Of a stretch of 64,000 bases of DNA, positions 1-8,564 are shown piece after piece; the first letter of the stretch is position 1, and every line of letters starts with the position of its first letter. A model generated the notes under the pieces. That model saw only the letters and a list, made by a program, of their open reading frames with translations. It searched no databases and was not told where the DNA came from. Origin of the DNA: VXYL01 sp965116345 (GTDB lineage Bacteria; Pseudomonadota; Gammaproteobacteria; Pseudomonadales; Azotimanducaceae); NCBI GenBank assembly GCA_965116345.1, contig OZ220680.1, positions 2,604,001 through 2,668,000 on the forward strand, in the 5' to 3' direction. Made by a program: the position numbers and the translations under genes.

Positions 1-2
1 GG

Positions 3-1586
3 CGCAGCCAGCCGCGTGCGGGCCCGGCCCAGGAGATGTTCGAGTGGGTGGAGGACGCCCGGGTTGCGTCCATCGGCTCGATGCGCATGGAGGGCGTTGC
101 CAGGAACCTCGAAGCGTCTCTCGAAGCGGTCTGCAAGCAGGCGGCATTCGACACCGTCACCGCCGAGACGGAAGCGCCGCTGTCGGTGGCGGTGGGCTTG
201 ATCGTCCGGCAGCGCCTGACGGGACGCGAACTGCCGCCGTCGGCGGAAAACGTGGTCCGCTTCTGGCGGGATTTCGTGGAGGAACGTGCCGGCGAGCACA
301 TCGAGGCGCTTTCCGACTATGTGCTGGATCAGAAGGAGTTCGCGCGGGGCTGTCGGTCGATTCTGCAGAATCTGGGCTTCGGGGCCGATCTCGACGATCA
401 GCCGGAGTACAACGACAGCGACCAGGACGTCGAGTCCATGGAGGATGCTGCCGAACCCGAGGCGGAGTATGCACCGGAGGACGTCGCCCTCGACGAGGAT
501 TCCCTCGGCGACGAGGACGGCGAAGGCGAGGCGACCATGGTCGAGATGGACGCCGACATGGATCTCTCGGAGCTTGGGGCCGAGGCGGAACCGGAGGATG
601 CGCCGAACTTCAGTCCGGACGAGTTGGGCCGTATCCGGGTGGACAAGGATTACTCGGCGTATTCCGAGGAGTTCGACGAGGTGATCAAGGCCGAGGATCT
701 CTGCGAGTCGGACGAGCTCATACGCCTGCGTCAGCTCCTGGACCAGCAGTTGCTCTCGCTGCAGCACGCCACGTCGAAACTCGCCAACCGCCTGCAGCGG
801 CGCCTGCTCGCCAAGCAGAACCGGTCCTGGGAGTTCGACCTCGACGAAGGCATCCTCGACACCTCGCGGCTTCCCCAGGTGGTCATCGATCCGATGAACC
901 CGCTCGCCTTCAAGCAGGAGAAGCAGACCGAGTTCCGCGACACCGTGGTGACCATGCTGATCGACAGCTCGGGTTCGATGCGCGGACGGTCCATCACCAT
1001 CGCGGCGGTGTGCGGCGACATCCTCGGGCGGACGCTGGAGCGTTGCTCGGTGCGGGTCGAAATCCTCGGCTTCACCACTCGCGCATGGCGGGGCGGACAG
1101 TCCCGGGAGGAGTGGATCAACGCCGGCAAGCCCGCGAATCCCGGGCGTCTGAACGACCTGCGGCACATCATCTACAAGTCCGCCGACGATCCGTGGCGGC
1201 ACTCGAGGCGCAACCTCGGCCTGATGATGCGCGAGGAACTCTTGAAAGAGAACATCGACGGCGAGGCGCTCATCTGGGCGCACAACCGGCTAGTGATCCG
1301 CCACGAGCAGCGCAAGGTGCTGATGGTGATCTCGGACGGTCTTCCGGTGGACAACTCGACGCTCCTGGTCAACCCGAGCAGCTATCTGGAGGCGCATCTG
1401 AAGTACGCCATCGAGATGATCGAGGACCACTCGCCGGTGGAATTGATCGCCATCGGTATCGGGCACGATGTGACGCACCACTACCGACGGGCGGTTACCA
1501 TCACCGACGCGGAACAGTTGGGCGGCGCCATGACCGAGCAGTTGGCGGCGTTGTTCGAAACGGAACAACCCCGTGCACGGGTATGA
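3..1586 (+). CDS. cobT: Cobaltochelatase subunit CobT, VWA domain (5' truncated by window edge)
   Basis: This is the C-terminal two thirds of a CobT-type subunit of the ATP-dependent cobalt chelatase (CobNST), which inserts Co2+ into hydrogenobyrinic acid a,c-diamide in aerobic cobalamin synthesis. The frame is already open at base 3, so the true start lies before the window. An ATG at 36 sits inside the conserved part and is unlikely to be the start. A long acidic linker (about 420-600 nt) follows the helical N-terminal part. The C-terminal von Willebrand A domain has a MIDAS motif D-S-S-G-S near nt 960-980 and a later I-S-D-G strand near 1330. CobS, the AAA+ partner, would be expected just upstream, outside the window. 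Confidence 0.85.
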   Translation, partial: RSQPRAGPAQEMFEWVEDARVASIGSMRMEGVARNLEASLEAVCKQAAFDTVTAETEAPLSVAVGLIVRQRLTGRELPPSAENVVRFWRDFVEERAGEHIEALSDYVLDQKEFARGCRSILQNLGFGADLDDQPEYNDSDQDVESMEDAAEPEAEYAPEDVALDEDSLGDEDGEGEATMVEMDADMDLSELGAEAEPEDAPNFSPDELGRIRVDKDYSAYSEEFDEVIKAEDLCESDELIRLRQLLDQQLLSLQHATSKLANRLQRRLLAKQNRSWEFDLDEGILDTSRLPQVVIDPMNPLAFKQEKQTEFRDTVVTMLIDSSGSMRGRSITIAAVCGDILGRTLERCSVRVEILGFTTRAWRGGQSREEWINAGKPANPGRLNDLRHIIYKSADDPWRHSRRNLGLMMREELLKENIDGEALIWAHNRLVIRHEQRKVLMVISDGLPVDNSTLLVNPSSYLEAHLKYAIEMIEDHSPVELIAIGIGHDVTHHYRRAVTITDAEQLGGAMTEQLAALFETEQPRARV

Positions 1587-1590
1587 ACAC

Positions 1591-1703
1591 GTAGGGGCCG
1601 CCCTTGTGGCGGCCCGCATGGCGACGCGTTCGGGTTGGTTCCCGCGCGTGGGGAAAACAACGGTCGAGATCAAACGCGGGCGACAAGCGTCGCCCCTGCG
1701 GCG
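1591..1703. repeat. REPIN-like inverted pair of short palindromes
   Basis: Two GC-rich hairpin units face each other in the cobT-sulfatase gap. The left unit (1591-1616) has the GTAGGGGC head and CTTGT loop of the family. The right unit (1676-1703) reads in the opposite sense and forms stem GGGCGAC, loop AAGC, stem GTCGCCC. The pair starts 5 nt after the cobT stop. Related copies lie at 3326-3413, 9780-9806, 31217-31305 and, degenerate, at 45860-45881. The stem bases differ between copies but still pair. Confidence 0.65.
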
Positions 1704-1797
1704 ATGATCGTATGGTGGTTGCGGCGCGTCCCCGTCGAACCGAAATTGTTCGAGAACGAGGGGCGACCGCGCGGGTCGACCACACGGAGATGACGCA

Positions 1798-3291
1798 ATG
1801 AGATTGACGGGTCCAGATCGCCCTTACCGGGGCATGTCGCTCGTTCTGTGTGCGCTGCTCGCCGGTGCTGCTGTCGCAGAGGAAACGACGGCCGCCAAGC
1901 CCAACGTCCTGTGGATCGACATCGACGATCAGTCGCCATGGTTCTCGGCCTACGGCGAGGAACTCGTCGACACGCCGAACATCGATGCCTTGGCGGAGGA
2001 GGGCGTGCTCTTCGAGCGAGCCTATGCGCCGACGCCCGTGTGCAGCCCGACGCGTTCGTCGCTGATCACGGGCAGCTACGCCATCCGGATCGGTGCCCAC
2101 GACCATCGATCCGGGCGGGTTCCCGGCTACCAGATCCACTTGCCCGAAGGCGTGGTGACGGTGCCCGAGCTGTTCCGGCAAGCCGGCTACGAGACCTACA
2201 ACGCCAGCAAGGACGATTTCAACTTCACCTACGACCGCTCGAAGCTCTATTCGATCGGCCCCGAACAGCCGGCCCAGATGGGTTGGAAGGGTCCGCTGAG
2301 CGGTGGCCATTGGCGCGACGTGCCGGAAGGCGAGCCGTTCTTCGGCCACACGAAGGCATCGGGCGGCAAGCTCGTCGTGAATATCGATGCTGAACTCACG
2401 GCGCTTGGCCTGACGCCGGTTCGGCCGGAGGACGTTCGGGTGCCCGCGCAGTATCCCGATGTTCCCCAGATGCGGCGGCACGTCGCGAACCACTACAACA
2501 GCATGCTGCGAACCGACCACCAGGTGGGCGAACTGGTCGCGCAACTGAAGGCGGATGGGCTCTGGCAGAACACCGTTATCGTGTTCTTCTCGGACCACGG
2601 TTCCGACCTGCCGCGCAGCAAGGAGTTCTGCTACGACGAAGGCTTGCGGATTCCCCTGATCGTGGTCGCCCCCGGTCTGAAGGACGTGGTGAAGCCCGGT
2701 ACGCGCCGCGGCGATCTCGTCAACCTGATGGACGTCGCCGCGACCTCGCTGGCACTCGCCGGTCTCGACGTGCCGGCATTCATGGATGCCAAGAACCTGT
2801 TCGATCCGGACTACCGCCGCGACTACATATTCGCCTCGGCGGATCGCATGTCCAACGTCATCGACCGGGTTCGCTCGGTGACGGGCCCGCGCTTCCACTA
2901 CATCAAGAACTTCATGCTCGACCGGCCGCTCATCAACTGGGGTCACCGGGAAATGATCGACCTGCCGCGGAACATTGACGACAGCAGCTTTCTCACCGTC
3001 CGGCGCTTGGCCGAAGAGGGCAAGCTGACGCCGGCACAGGCCGCGCCCTACGGACCGCGGGTTGCCGAAGAGCTGTACGACCTCGAGAACGACCCGGACG
3101 AGGTGGTCAATCTCGCCGAAGATCCCGCCTATGCAGAGGTGCTGGGCGAAATGCGCGAGGCGCTTGCCGGCTGGATCGAGGACACGGACGACAAGGGCCA
3201 GTATCCGAGGTCGCAGGCGGCGATGGACGAGATCACTGAGCGGTTTCCCAAGGATTGGTTGCAAAGCCCGGAATTTCGCGGCGACCAGTAG
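1798..3291 (+). CDS. Sulfatase (formylglycine-dependent, alkaline phosphatase superfamily), exported
   Basis: A 497-residue type I sulfatase that would hydrolyse a sulfate ester in the periplasm or outside the cell; the substrate cannot be told from sequence. A signal peptide (hydrophobic run about residues 13-26, ending A-V-A) precedes the sulfatase fold. The metal-binding start is L-W-I-D-I-D-D-Q. The catalytic motif C-S-P-T-R has Cys82, which anaerobic or FGE-type maturases convert to formylglycine. A second metal site F-F-S-D-H-G-S-D follows. The ATG at 1798 has GGAGA 7 nt upstream; an internal ATG at 1834 would give a shorter signal peptide. It is followed at once by a close paralogue. 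No maturase gene is in the window. Confidence 0.88.
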   Translation: MRLTGPDRPYRGMSLVLCALLAGAAVAEETTAAKPNVLWIDIDDQSPWFSAYGEELVDTPNIDALAEEGVLFERAYAPTPVCSPTRSSLITGSYAIRIGAHDHRSGRVPGYQIHLPEGVVTVPELFRQAGYETYNASKDDFNFTYDRSKLYSIGPEQPAQMGWKGPLSGGHWRDVPEGEPFFGHTKASGGKLVVNIDAELTALGLTPVRPEDVRVPAQYPDVPQMRRHVANHYNSMLRTDHQVGELVAQLKADGLWQNTVIVFFSDHGSDLPRSKEFCYDEGLRIPLIVVAPGLKDVVKPGTRRGDLVNLMDVAATSLALAGLDVPAFMDAKNLFDPDYRRDYIFASADRMSNVIDRVRSVTGPRFHYIKNFMLDRPLINWGHREMIDLPRNIDDSSFLTVRRLAEEGKLTPAQAAPYGPRVAEELYDLENDPDEVVNLAEDPAYAEVLGEMREALAGWIEDTDDKGQYPRSQAAMDEITERFPKDWLQSPEFRGDQ

Positions 3292-3310
3292 CTCGAGAGG
3301 CGATTCAACA

Positions 3311-4879
3311 ATGACAGGTGACACCCGTAGGGGCCGCCCTTGTGGCGGGCCGCAAGCAATCGGCAGAGGGAGTGCGGGAGCCCTTGCGGGCGACCGCAAG
3401 GGCCGCCCCTACGCGATCACCTTCTTGGCTCTGTGTGCACTGCTTGCCGGTGTCACGGTGGCCCAGGAACCGACCGTCGGCAAACCCAACGTCCTGTGGC
3501 TCGACATCGACGACCAGTCGCCGTGGTACTCGAGCTACGGGCACGATCTGGTCGAGACGCCCAACATCGACGCGCTGGCGGAGGCGGGCGTGCTCTTCGA
3601 GCGGGCCTATGCACCGACGCCGGTGTGCAGCCCCACGCGTTCGTCGCTGATCACGGGCAGCTACGCGATTCGGATCGGTGCGCATGATCAACGGTCCGGG
3701 CGGGTTCCCGGCTACCAGATCCACCTGCCGGAAGGGGTCGTGACGGTGCCCGAGCTATTCCGGGAAGCCGGTTACGAGACCTACAACGGCGGCAAGGACG
3801 ACTACAACTTCACCTACGACCGGTCGAAGCTCTACACGATCGACCCCGAACCGACCGACATCCCGTCCTACAAGGGTTCGCAGGGCGGCGGCCACTGGCG
3901 CGACGTGGCCGAGGGCAAGCCGTTCTTCGGCCAGACGAAGGTGGCCGGGGGCAAGAGTGTCCAGAGAATCGCCGCGGAAGTCGAAGCGCTTGGTCTTGAG
4001 CCCGTGGGGCCGGAGGACGTTCGCGTGCCGGCCCAGTATCCCGACCTCCCCCAGGTGCGCCAGCACATCGCCAACCACTACAACTCGCTGCTGCGCACCG
4101 ACCACCAGGTGGGCGAGCTGGTCGCGCAACTGAAGGCGGATGGACTCTGGGAGAACACCGTCATCGTGCTCTACTCGGATCACGGTTCGGACCTGCCGCG
4201 CAGCAAGGAGTTCTGCTACGACGAGGGCTTGAGGATTCCCTTGATCGTCGTGGCGCCGGGACAGACCGACATCGTGAAGCCGGGGACGCGGCGCGCCGAT
4301 CTCGTCAACCTGATGGACGTCGCGGCGACCTCGCTGGCGCTCGCCGGCCTCGACGTGCCCGGGTTCATGGACGCCAAGAACGTCTTCGACCCGGAATACC
4401 GCCGCGACTACCTATTCGCCTCGGCCGACCGCATGGCCAACGTCATCGACCGGGTTCGCTCGGTGACGGGGCCGCGCTTCCACTACATCCGTAACTTCAT
4501 GCTCGACCGGCCGCTCATCAACTGGGGTCACCGGGAGATGGTCGCCCTGACGCGGAACCCGGAAGACAGCAGCTTCCTTGCCATTCGGCGATTGGCCGAA
4601 GAGGGCAAGCTGACGCCGGCACAGGCCGCGCCCTACGGACCCCGGCTGGCGGAAGAGCTCTACGACCTCGAGAACGACCCTGACCAAGTCGTCAATCTGG
4701 CACAGGACCCAGACTACAGCGCCGTGCTAGAAGAGATGCGAACCGCGCTGGCCGGCTGGATTGAGGACACCGACGACAAGGGGCAATACCCGAGGTCGCA
4801 AGCGGCCATGGACGAGATCACCGAGCGCTACCCCAAGGACTGGTTACGCAGTCCGGAGTTCGCTGACTTGCACCGATGA
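3311..4879 (+). CDS. Sulfatase, tandem paralogue, with hairpin repeat read through its N-terminus
   Basis: A 522-residue sulfatase closely similar along its whole length to the upstream one (motif C-S-P-T-R near nt 3628-3642, second metal motif Y-S-D-H-G-S-D, identical stretches in the C-terminal third). The frame stays open well upstream into the preceding gene, so the start was chosen at the ATG at 3311, which has GAGAGG upstream. Residues 6-34 are translated from a REPIN-like repeat (3326-3413), giving a basic R/G/P-rich n-region before the hydrophobic core I-T-F-L-A-L-C-A-L-L-A-G. The paralogue lacks this insert. The two genes probably arose by tandem duplication and may be co-transcribed. 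Confidence 0.86.
   Translation: MTGDTRRGRPCGGPQAIGRGSAGALAGDRKGRPYAITFLALCALLAGVTVAQEPTVGKPNVLWLDIDDQSPWYSSYGHDLVETPNIDALAEAGVLFERAYAPTPVCSPTRSSLITGSYAIRIGAHDQRSGRVPGYQIHLPEGVVTVPELFREAGYETYNGGKDDYNFTYDRSKLYTIDPEPTDIPSYKGSQGGGHWRDVAEGKPFFGQTKVAGGKSVQRIAAEVEALGLEPVGPEDVRVPAQYPDLPQVRQHIANHYNSLLRTDHQVGELVAQLKADGLWENTVIVLYSDHGSDLPRSKEFCYDEGLRIPLIVVAPGQTDIVKPGTRRADLVNLMDVAATSLALAGLDVPGFMDAKNVFDPEYRRDYLFASADRMANVIDRVRSVTGPRFHYIRNFMLDRPLINWGHREMVALTRNPEDSSFLAIRRLAEEGKLTPAQAAPYGPRLAEELYDLENDPDQVVNLAQDPDYSAVLEEMRTALAGWIEDTDDKGQYPRSQAAMDEITERYPKDWLRSPEFADLHR
3326..3413. repeat. REPIN-like palindrome pair inside a coding region
   Basis: Left unit 3326-3353 and right unit 3386-3413 are inverted copies of the dispersed hairpin family, separated by 32 nt. 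Both carry the GTAGGGGC head (the right one as its complement, GCCCCTAC). The pair lies in frame within the first 35 codons of the second sulfatase. Confidence 0.7.
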
Positions 4880-6006
4880 GCCCATCGTGGGCATTCCTAG
4901 TGCCGACCACCAAAATCCGCCAACCCATGCCCTTCCACCTCTACAGCGACGAAATCGCCTTCCACACGCCCTACTTGGCGCGGCTCGCCGAGGAGGCCGC
5001 TGACGGTTTCGCGGAAGCGCGCGAGCGGTTCGCGCGAATTCCTCGCTTCGCCGACCTCGATCCGGCCCGGGCGTCGCTGGTCGAAGCCCTTGATGTCAGC
5101 GCGATCGAGCACGGGTTCGCGGCTTGGCGGGAGATGGAGATACGCCTACGCGAGATCCGGTCGGGGCGGGCGGAGGCGCGTTCCATCGACTTCTTCCATC
5201 AGGTCGAAGGCGCGCAGCTCGAGGCCGTTGCCGAGCATCTCGACGCGGAGCCGGAACTCGTCAACGCGGTGGCCTCGACGCAGAAGTCCGCGCTGCACAG
5301 CGTCGGTTCGGCAGAGATGGCGGAGCTGCTGCTCGAGCGGGGTGCCGACCCGCGCATCGAGACGATGCTGCCGGGGGGAACCGCGTTGATGCACGCGATC
5401 ATCTGGGGCTGGCCCGACGTCGCGCGCGTCATCGCCGCCAAGGATCGGGCACCCGGCAACCTGCGCGTGGCGGCAGGGCTCAACGACTTGGTGGCGATCG
5501 AGGCCTCGTTCGATGCGAGCGGCGCGTTGACCGACGCTGCGAAGGCGAACCGTGCGTACTACCGGCCCAACTACGGCTGGTTCCCCTGGGTGCCGAAGGA
5601 CGACGACCAGGAAGTGCTCGACGAAGCACTGATCCTGGCCGCCACCAACGGACACCTGGAGGCGGCCCGTTTGCTGGTCTCCAAGGGTGCTCGGATCGAA
5701 GGCCGGGCCTACGAGGCGACGCCGCTACTGCGGGCGACCTTCCGCAACCGCATCGAAATCGTCGACTGGCTCCTGGACCAGGGGGCCGATCCGGACGTCA
5801 CCGGCTGGCTGGGTGGCCACGCCAAGGGCGTGACGGCATTCCACCTGGCGGCCGCCGATGGCCGGGTCGAGATCATCGAGCGGTTGAAGCGCGCCGGCGC
5901 GAATCCCCTCGCCCGGGACGATCTGTACGAGGGCACGCCGGCCGGCTGGGCCCGGTTCCACGGGCAGCCGGAACTGGCCGAGCGGCTGGACGCCGAGGCG
6001 AGCTGA
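4876..6006 (+). CDS. Ankyrin-repeat protein
   Basis: A 376-residue cytoplasmic protein with ankyrin-like helical repeats, for example L-I-L-A-A-T-N-G-H-L-E-A-A-R-L-L-V near residue 255 and F-H-L-A-A-A-D-G-R-V-E-I-I near residue 322. Ankyrin repeats are protein-binding scaffolds; no enzyme domain is visible and the partner is unknown. There is no signal peptide. The ATG at 4876 overlaps the sulfatase stop (ATGA), which suggests translational coupling. An ATG at 4927 is an alternative start that would drop 17 residues. Neither has a clear ribosome binding site. Confidence 0.75.
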   Translation: MSPSWAFLVPTTKIRQPMPFHLYSDEIAFHTPYLARLAEEAADGFAEARERFARIPRFADLDPARASLVEALDVSAIEHGFAAWREMEIRLREIRSGRAEARSIDFFHQVEGAQLEAVAEHLDAEPELVNAVASTQKSALHSVGSAEMAELLLERGADPRIETMLPGGTALMHAIIWGWPDVARVIAAKDRAPGNLRVAAGLNDLVAIEASFDASGALTDAAKANRAYYRPNYGWFPWVPKDDDQEVLDEALILAATNGHLEAARLLVSKGARIEGRAYEATPLLRATFRNRIEIVDWLLDQGADPDVTGWLGGHAKGVTAFHLAAADGRVEIIERLKRAGANPLARDDLYEGTPAGWARFHGQPELAERLDAEAS

Positions 6007-6123
6007 CGGCGACGGCTACCAAGCTCGCGGGCGAATGCGCTAGATTGGTTCCTTTGGCCGGGGTGTGCGGGTGCGAGCCCATCAAACGGGGGAATGGACC
6101 AAACAAGCTCACGGGATGACACG

Positions 6124-8547
6124 ATGACCGAGGCGGGTCGTCCGCCGCCACTTGCCGGCGTGCGCGTTCTCGACATCTCGGAGGGCGTTGCCGCGCCGTT
6201 CTGCGCGAAGCTCCTGGGCGATCTCGGCGCGGACGTGGTAAAGGTCGAACGCCCCGGGACCGGTGACGCGACACGCGAGTTCGGGCCGTTCCCGGCATGG
6301 GCGAACGACCGCGAGTCGCGACGCGAAACCAGTGCCGCGTTCTTCTTCCTGAATACCAGCAAGCGCAGCGTGACCGTGGACATCGACTCGGCCCAAGGTC
6401 GCGAGCAACTCGCGGCACTGGTGCGGCGGTTCGACGTGGTCGTCGCGGGAGAGTCGTCGGAGTCCCTGGATGCGCGCGGGCTCGGCTACGACGTGCTGCA
6501 TCGGTGGAACCCGGGCGTGATTCTCACCACGGTTTCGGGCTTCGGTTCCTTCGGTCCCCATTCCGGCTACCAGTCGTCGCATCTCGTCTGCTGCGCCGTG
6601 GGCGGCTGGTGTCAGCTGTGCGGCCTGCCGGAAGGCGAACCCCTGCAGGTCGGAGGCGCGCTCTCCGAGACCCTCGCCGGTTCCTTTGCCGCGGTCGCGA
6701 CGCAGCTCGCCATACTCGGTCGGACGCGCCACGGCCGCGGCGACCACGTCGACGTCAGCGTCCAGCAGGCGGTACTGGCCGGCGCGCAGATGCCGACGCT
6801 GCTGTACGAATACCGAGGCATCGTCCCGGAGCGCTACTCCAAGGTAGGTGGCGGTGCCGGCGTACCGCTGATGCTGCCGACGGCCGACGGCTACATCGGC
6901 CTGAACGCCCTGACGCGCCCGCAGTGGCACATGCTGTGCGAGTTCCTCGGCCGCAAGGACATTGCCGAGGACCCGCGCTATCGGACGGTGTCGTGGATCA
7001 ACCCGGACGAACGCGTCGAGGAGATTCGCGCCGCGTTCCAGGCCGCACTGACGGACCGCACCGCCGCGGAGCTTTTCCACGAGGCGGAGAAGTGGCGCGT
7101 CCCGTTCGGCCTCGTGCCGGACATGGCGGGCTTGTTTGATCTGCCGCCCCATCGCCACCGGGGCTTCTTCGCGGCACTCGAGCATCCGGTCGCCGGCACG
7201 GTCGAGGTGCCGGGCATTCCGTTTAATGCCACCGCCACCGAGCCACGCCCATCGCGACCGCCGCTGCTCGGCGAACACACGGAATCGGTGCTGGCGAACC
7301 TGCCCGAGGCGACCGTGTCGCCGACGCCGGATGATCCGGACGGCGACAATCCACTCCCTCTCGAAGGCCTTCGCGTGCTCGACCTGTCGATGTTCTTCGC
7401 CGGACCCGTGTGCGCCCAGATTGCCGCGGACGCCGGTGCGGAGGTCATCAAGGTCGAGTCGATTCAGCGGATCGACGGCTGGCGGGGCAGCGCGTCGTCG
7501 AACGCCGACACCGAACTGCCGGGCTGGGAGAGTTCGCCGTACTTCAACTGGGTGAACCGCAACAAGCAGGACGTCACGCTCAATCTCAAGGATCCGCGCG
7601 GCGTGGCGATCCTGAAGACCATGGTCAAGGACGCGGATGTCCTCATCGAGAACTACACGCCCCGGGTCATGGCCGGTTTCGGGCTCGGCTACGACACGCT
7701 GCGCGCCATCAACCCGCGGCTGGTGATGATCTCGTTGTCAGGCTTCGGTGCCGACAGCCCGTGGCGGGACTACGTCGCCTTCGGCATGTCCACCGAGCAG
7801 ATGGCCGGCTTCACCCACCTCACCGGGTACGCCGGCGGAGAGCCGTTGTTCACGGGCACCACCGGCGGCGACCTGTTCGCCGGGGTCATGGGCGCCAATG
7901 CGCTGTTCGCCGCGATCAACCACCGCGACCGCACCGGCGAGGGCCAGCACATCGACTTCGGCCAGGTGGAGGCGTGCAGCCTCTACATCGGTGACGCGAT
8001 GACCGCCTGGTCGCTGGCCGGGGTCGATCCCGGCCGGATCGGCAACGGCCACCACCACTATCCGCTGCAGGGCGTCTTTCCCTGCCGCGACGACCGATGG
8101 ATCGCCATCACCTGCAAGGACCTCGACCAATGCGCCGCCCTTGCCGGCCTCGTCGGCGAGGACGCCGTCGCCGACGGCGGCACCCGGGGTCACGACGCGC
8201 TCGCGGCCTGGACGGCGGAACGCAACCACTTGACGCTGATGGCCGAGTTGCAGGCCGCGGGCATACCGGCGGGCGCGGTGATGAAGGGTCCGGAACTGCT
8301 GGCCGACGCGCAGCTCGCCGCCCGCGACGGTCTGCTGCCCCAGGACCGGCCGGGCCTGGGGGTCAAGCACTACCCGGGACAGCCGTACCGGTTCCAGCGG
8401 GCAGCCATGTCGCCGAACCGGCGCGCGCCGTTGCTCGGCGAGCATTCGAGCGAGGTGTTGAGAGAGCGCGCGGGACTCACGGACGACGACATCGCGGAAC
8501 TGATCATCGACGACGTGGTGGGGACAGTGCCGCTCGCGGCGCGTTGA
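6124..8547 (+). CDS. Two-domain CaiB/BaiF family III CoA-transferase
   Basis: About 807 residues, twice the usual 380-410 of the family, made of two complete CaiB/BaiF halves in one chain. The first half begins at L-A-G-V-R-V-L-D-I-S and the second near residue 415 at L-E-G-L-R-V-L-D-L-S. Each half has the G-A-D/E-V-I/V-K-V-E strand near its start and a G-R/E-G-D/Q-H-V/I-D strand in the middle. The family moves CoA between acyl-CoA donors and free carboxylates. Family enzymes are interlocked dimers, so a fused chain may form a pseudo-dimer with unequal sites. The substrate is unknown. An ATG at 6094 is an alternative start. A similar fusion occurs at 28185-30581. Confidence 0.83.
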   Translation: MTEAGRPPPLAGVRVLDISEGVAAPFCAKLLGDLGADVVKVERPGTGDATREFGPFPAWANDRESRRETSAAFFFLNTSKRSVTVDIDSAQGREQLAALVRRFDVVVAGESSESLDARGLGYDVLHRWNPGVILTTVSGFGSFGPHSGYQSSHLVCCAVGGWCQLCGLPEGEPLQVGGALSETLAGSFAAVATQLAILGRTRHGRGDHVDVSVQQAVLAGAQMPTLLYEYRGIVPERYSKVGGGAGVPLMLPTADGYIGLNALTRPQWHMLCEFLGRKDIAEDPRYRTVSWINPDERVEEIRAAFQAALTDRTAAELFHEAEKWRVPFGLVPDMAGLFDLPPHRHRGFFAALEHPVAGTVEVPGIPFNATATEPRPSRPPLLGEHTESVLANLPEATVSPTPDDPDGDNPLPLEGLRVLDLSMFFAGPVCAQIAADAGAEVIKVESIQRIDGWRGSASSNADTELPGWESSPYFNWVNRNKQDVTLNLKDPRGVAILKTMVKDADVLIENYTPRVMAGFGLGYDTLRAINPRLVMISLSGFGADSPWRDYVAFGMSTEQMAGFTHLTGYAGGEPLFTGTTGGDLFAGVMGANALFAAINHRDRTGEGQHIDFGQVEACSLYIGDAMTAWSLAGVDPGRIGNGHHHYPLQGVFPCRDDRWIAITCKDLDQCAALAGLVGEDAVADGGTRGHDALAAWTAERNHLTLMAELQAAGIPAGAVMKGPELLADAQLAARDGLLPQDRPGLGVKHYPGQPYRFQRAAMSPNRRAPLLGEHSSEVLRERAGLTDDDIAELIIDDVVGTVPLAAR

Positions 8548-8564
8548 GCACGAGAGGGGGCAGC

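Noticed and set aside
1501..3399. Minus-strand open frame of more than 600 codons across the first sulfatase
   Set aside because: It is the antisense shadow of a well-supported sulfatase in GC-rich DNA; it has no family motifs.
6124..8547. Loss of the catalytic Asp in some halves of the fused CoA-transferases
   Set aside because: By eye, the position aligned with formyl-CoA transferase Asp169 looks like Gln or Glu in the fused halves and Asp in the single-domain gene, but the alignment in this segment is ambiguous without a computed alignment.
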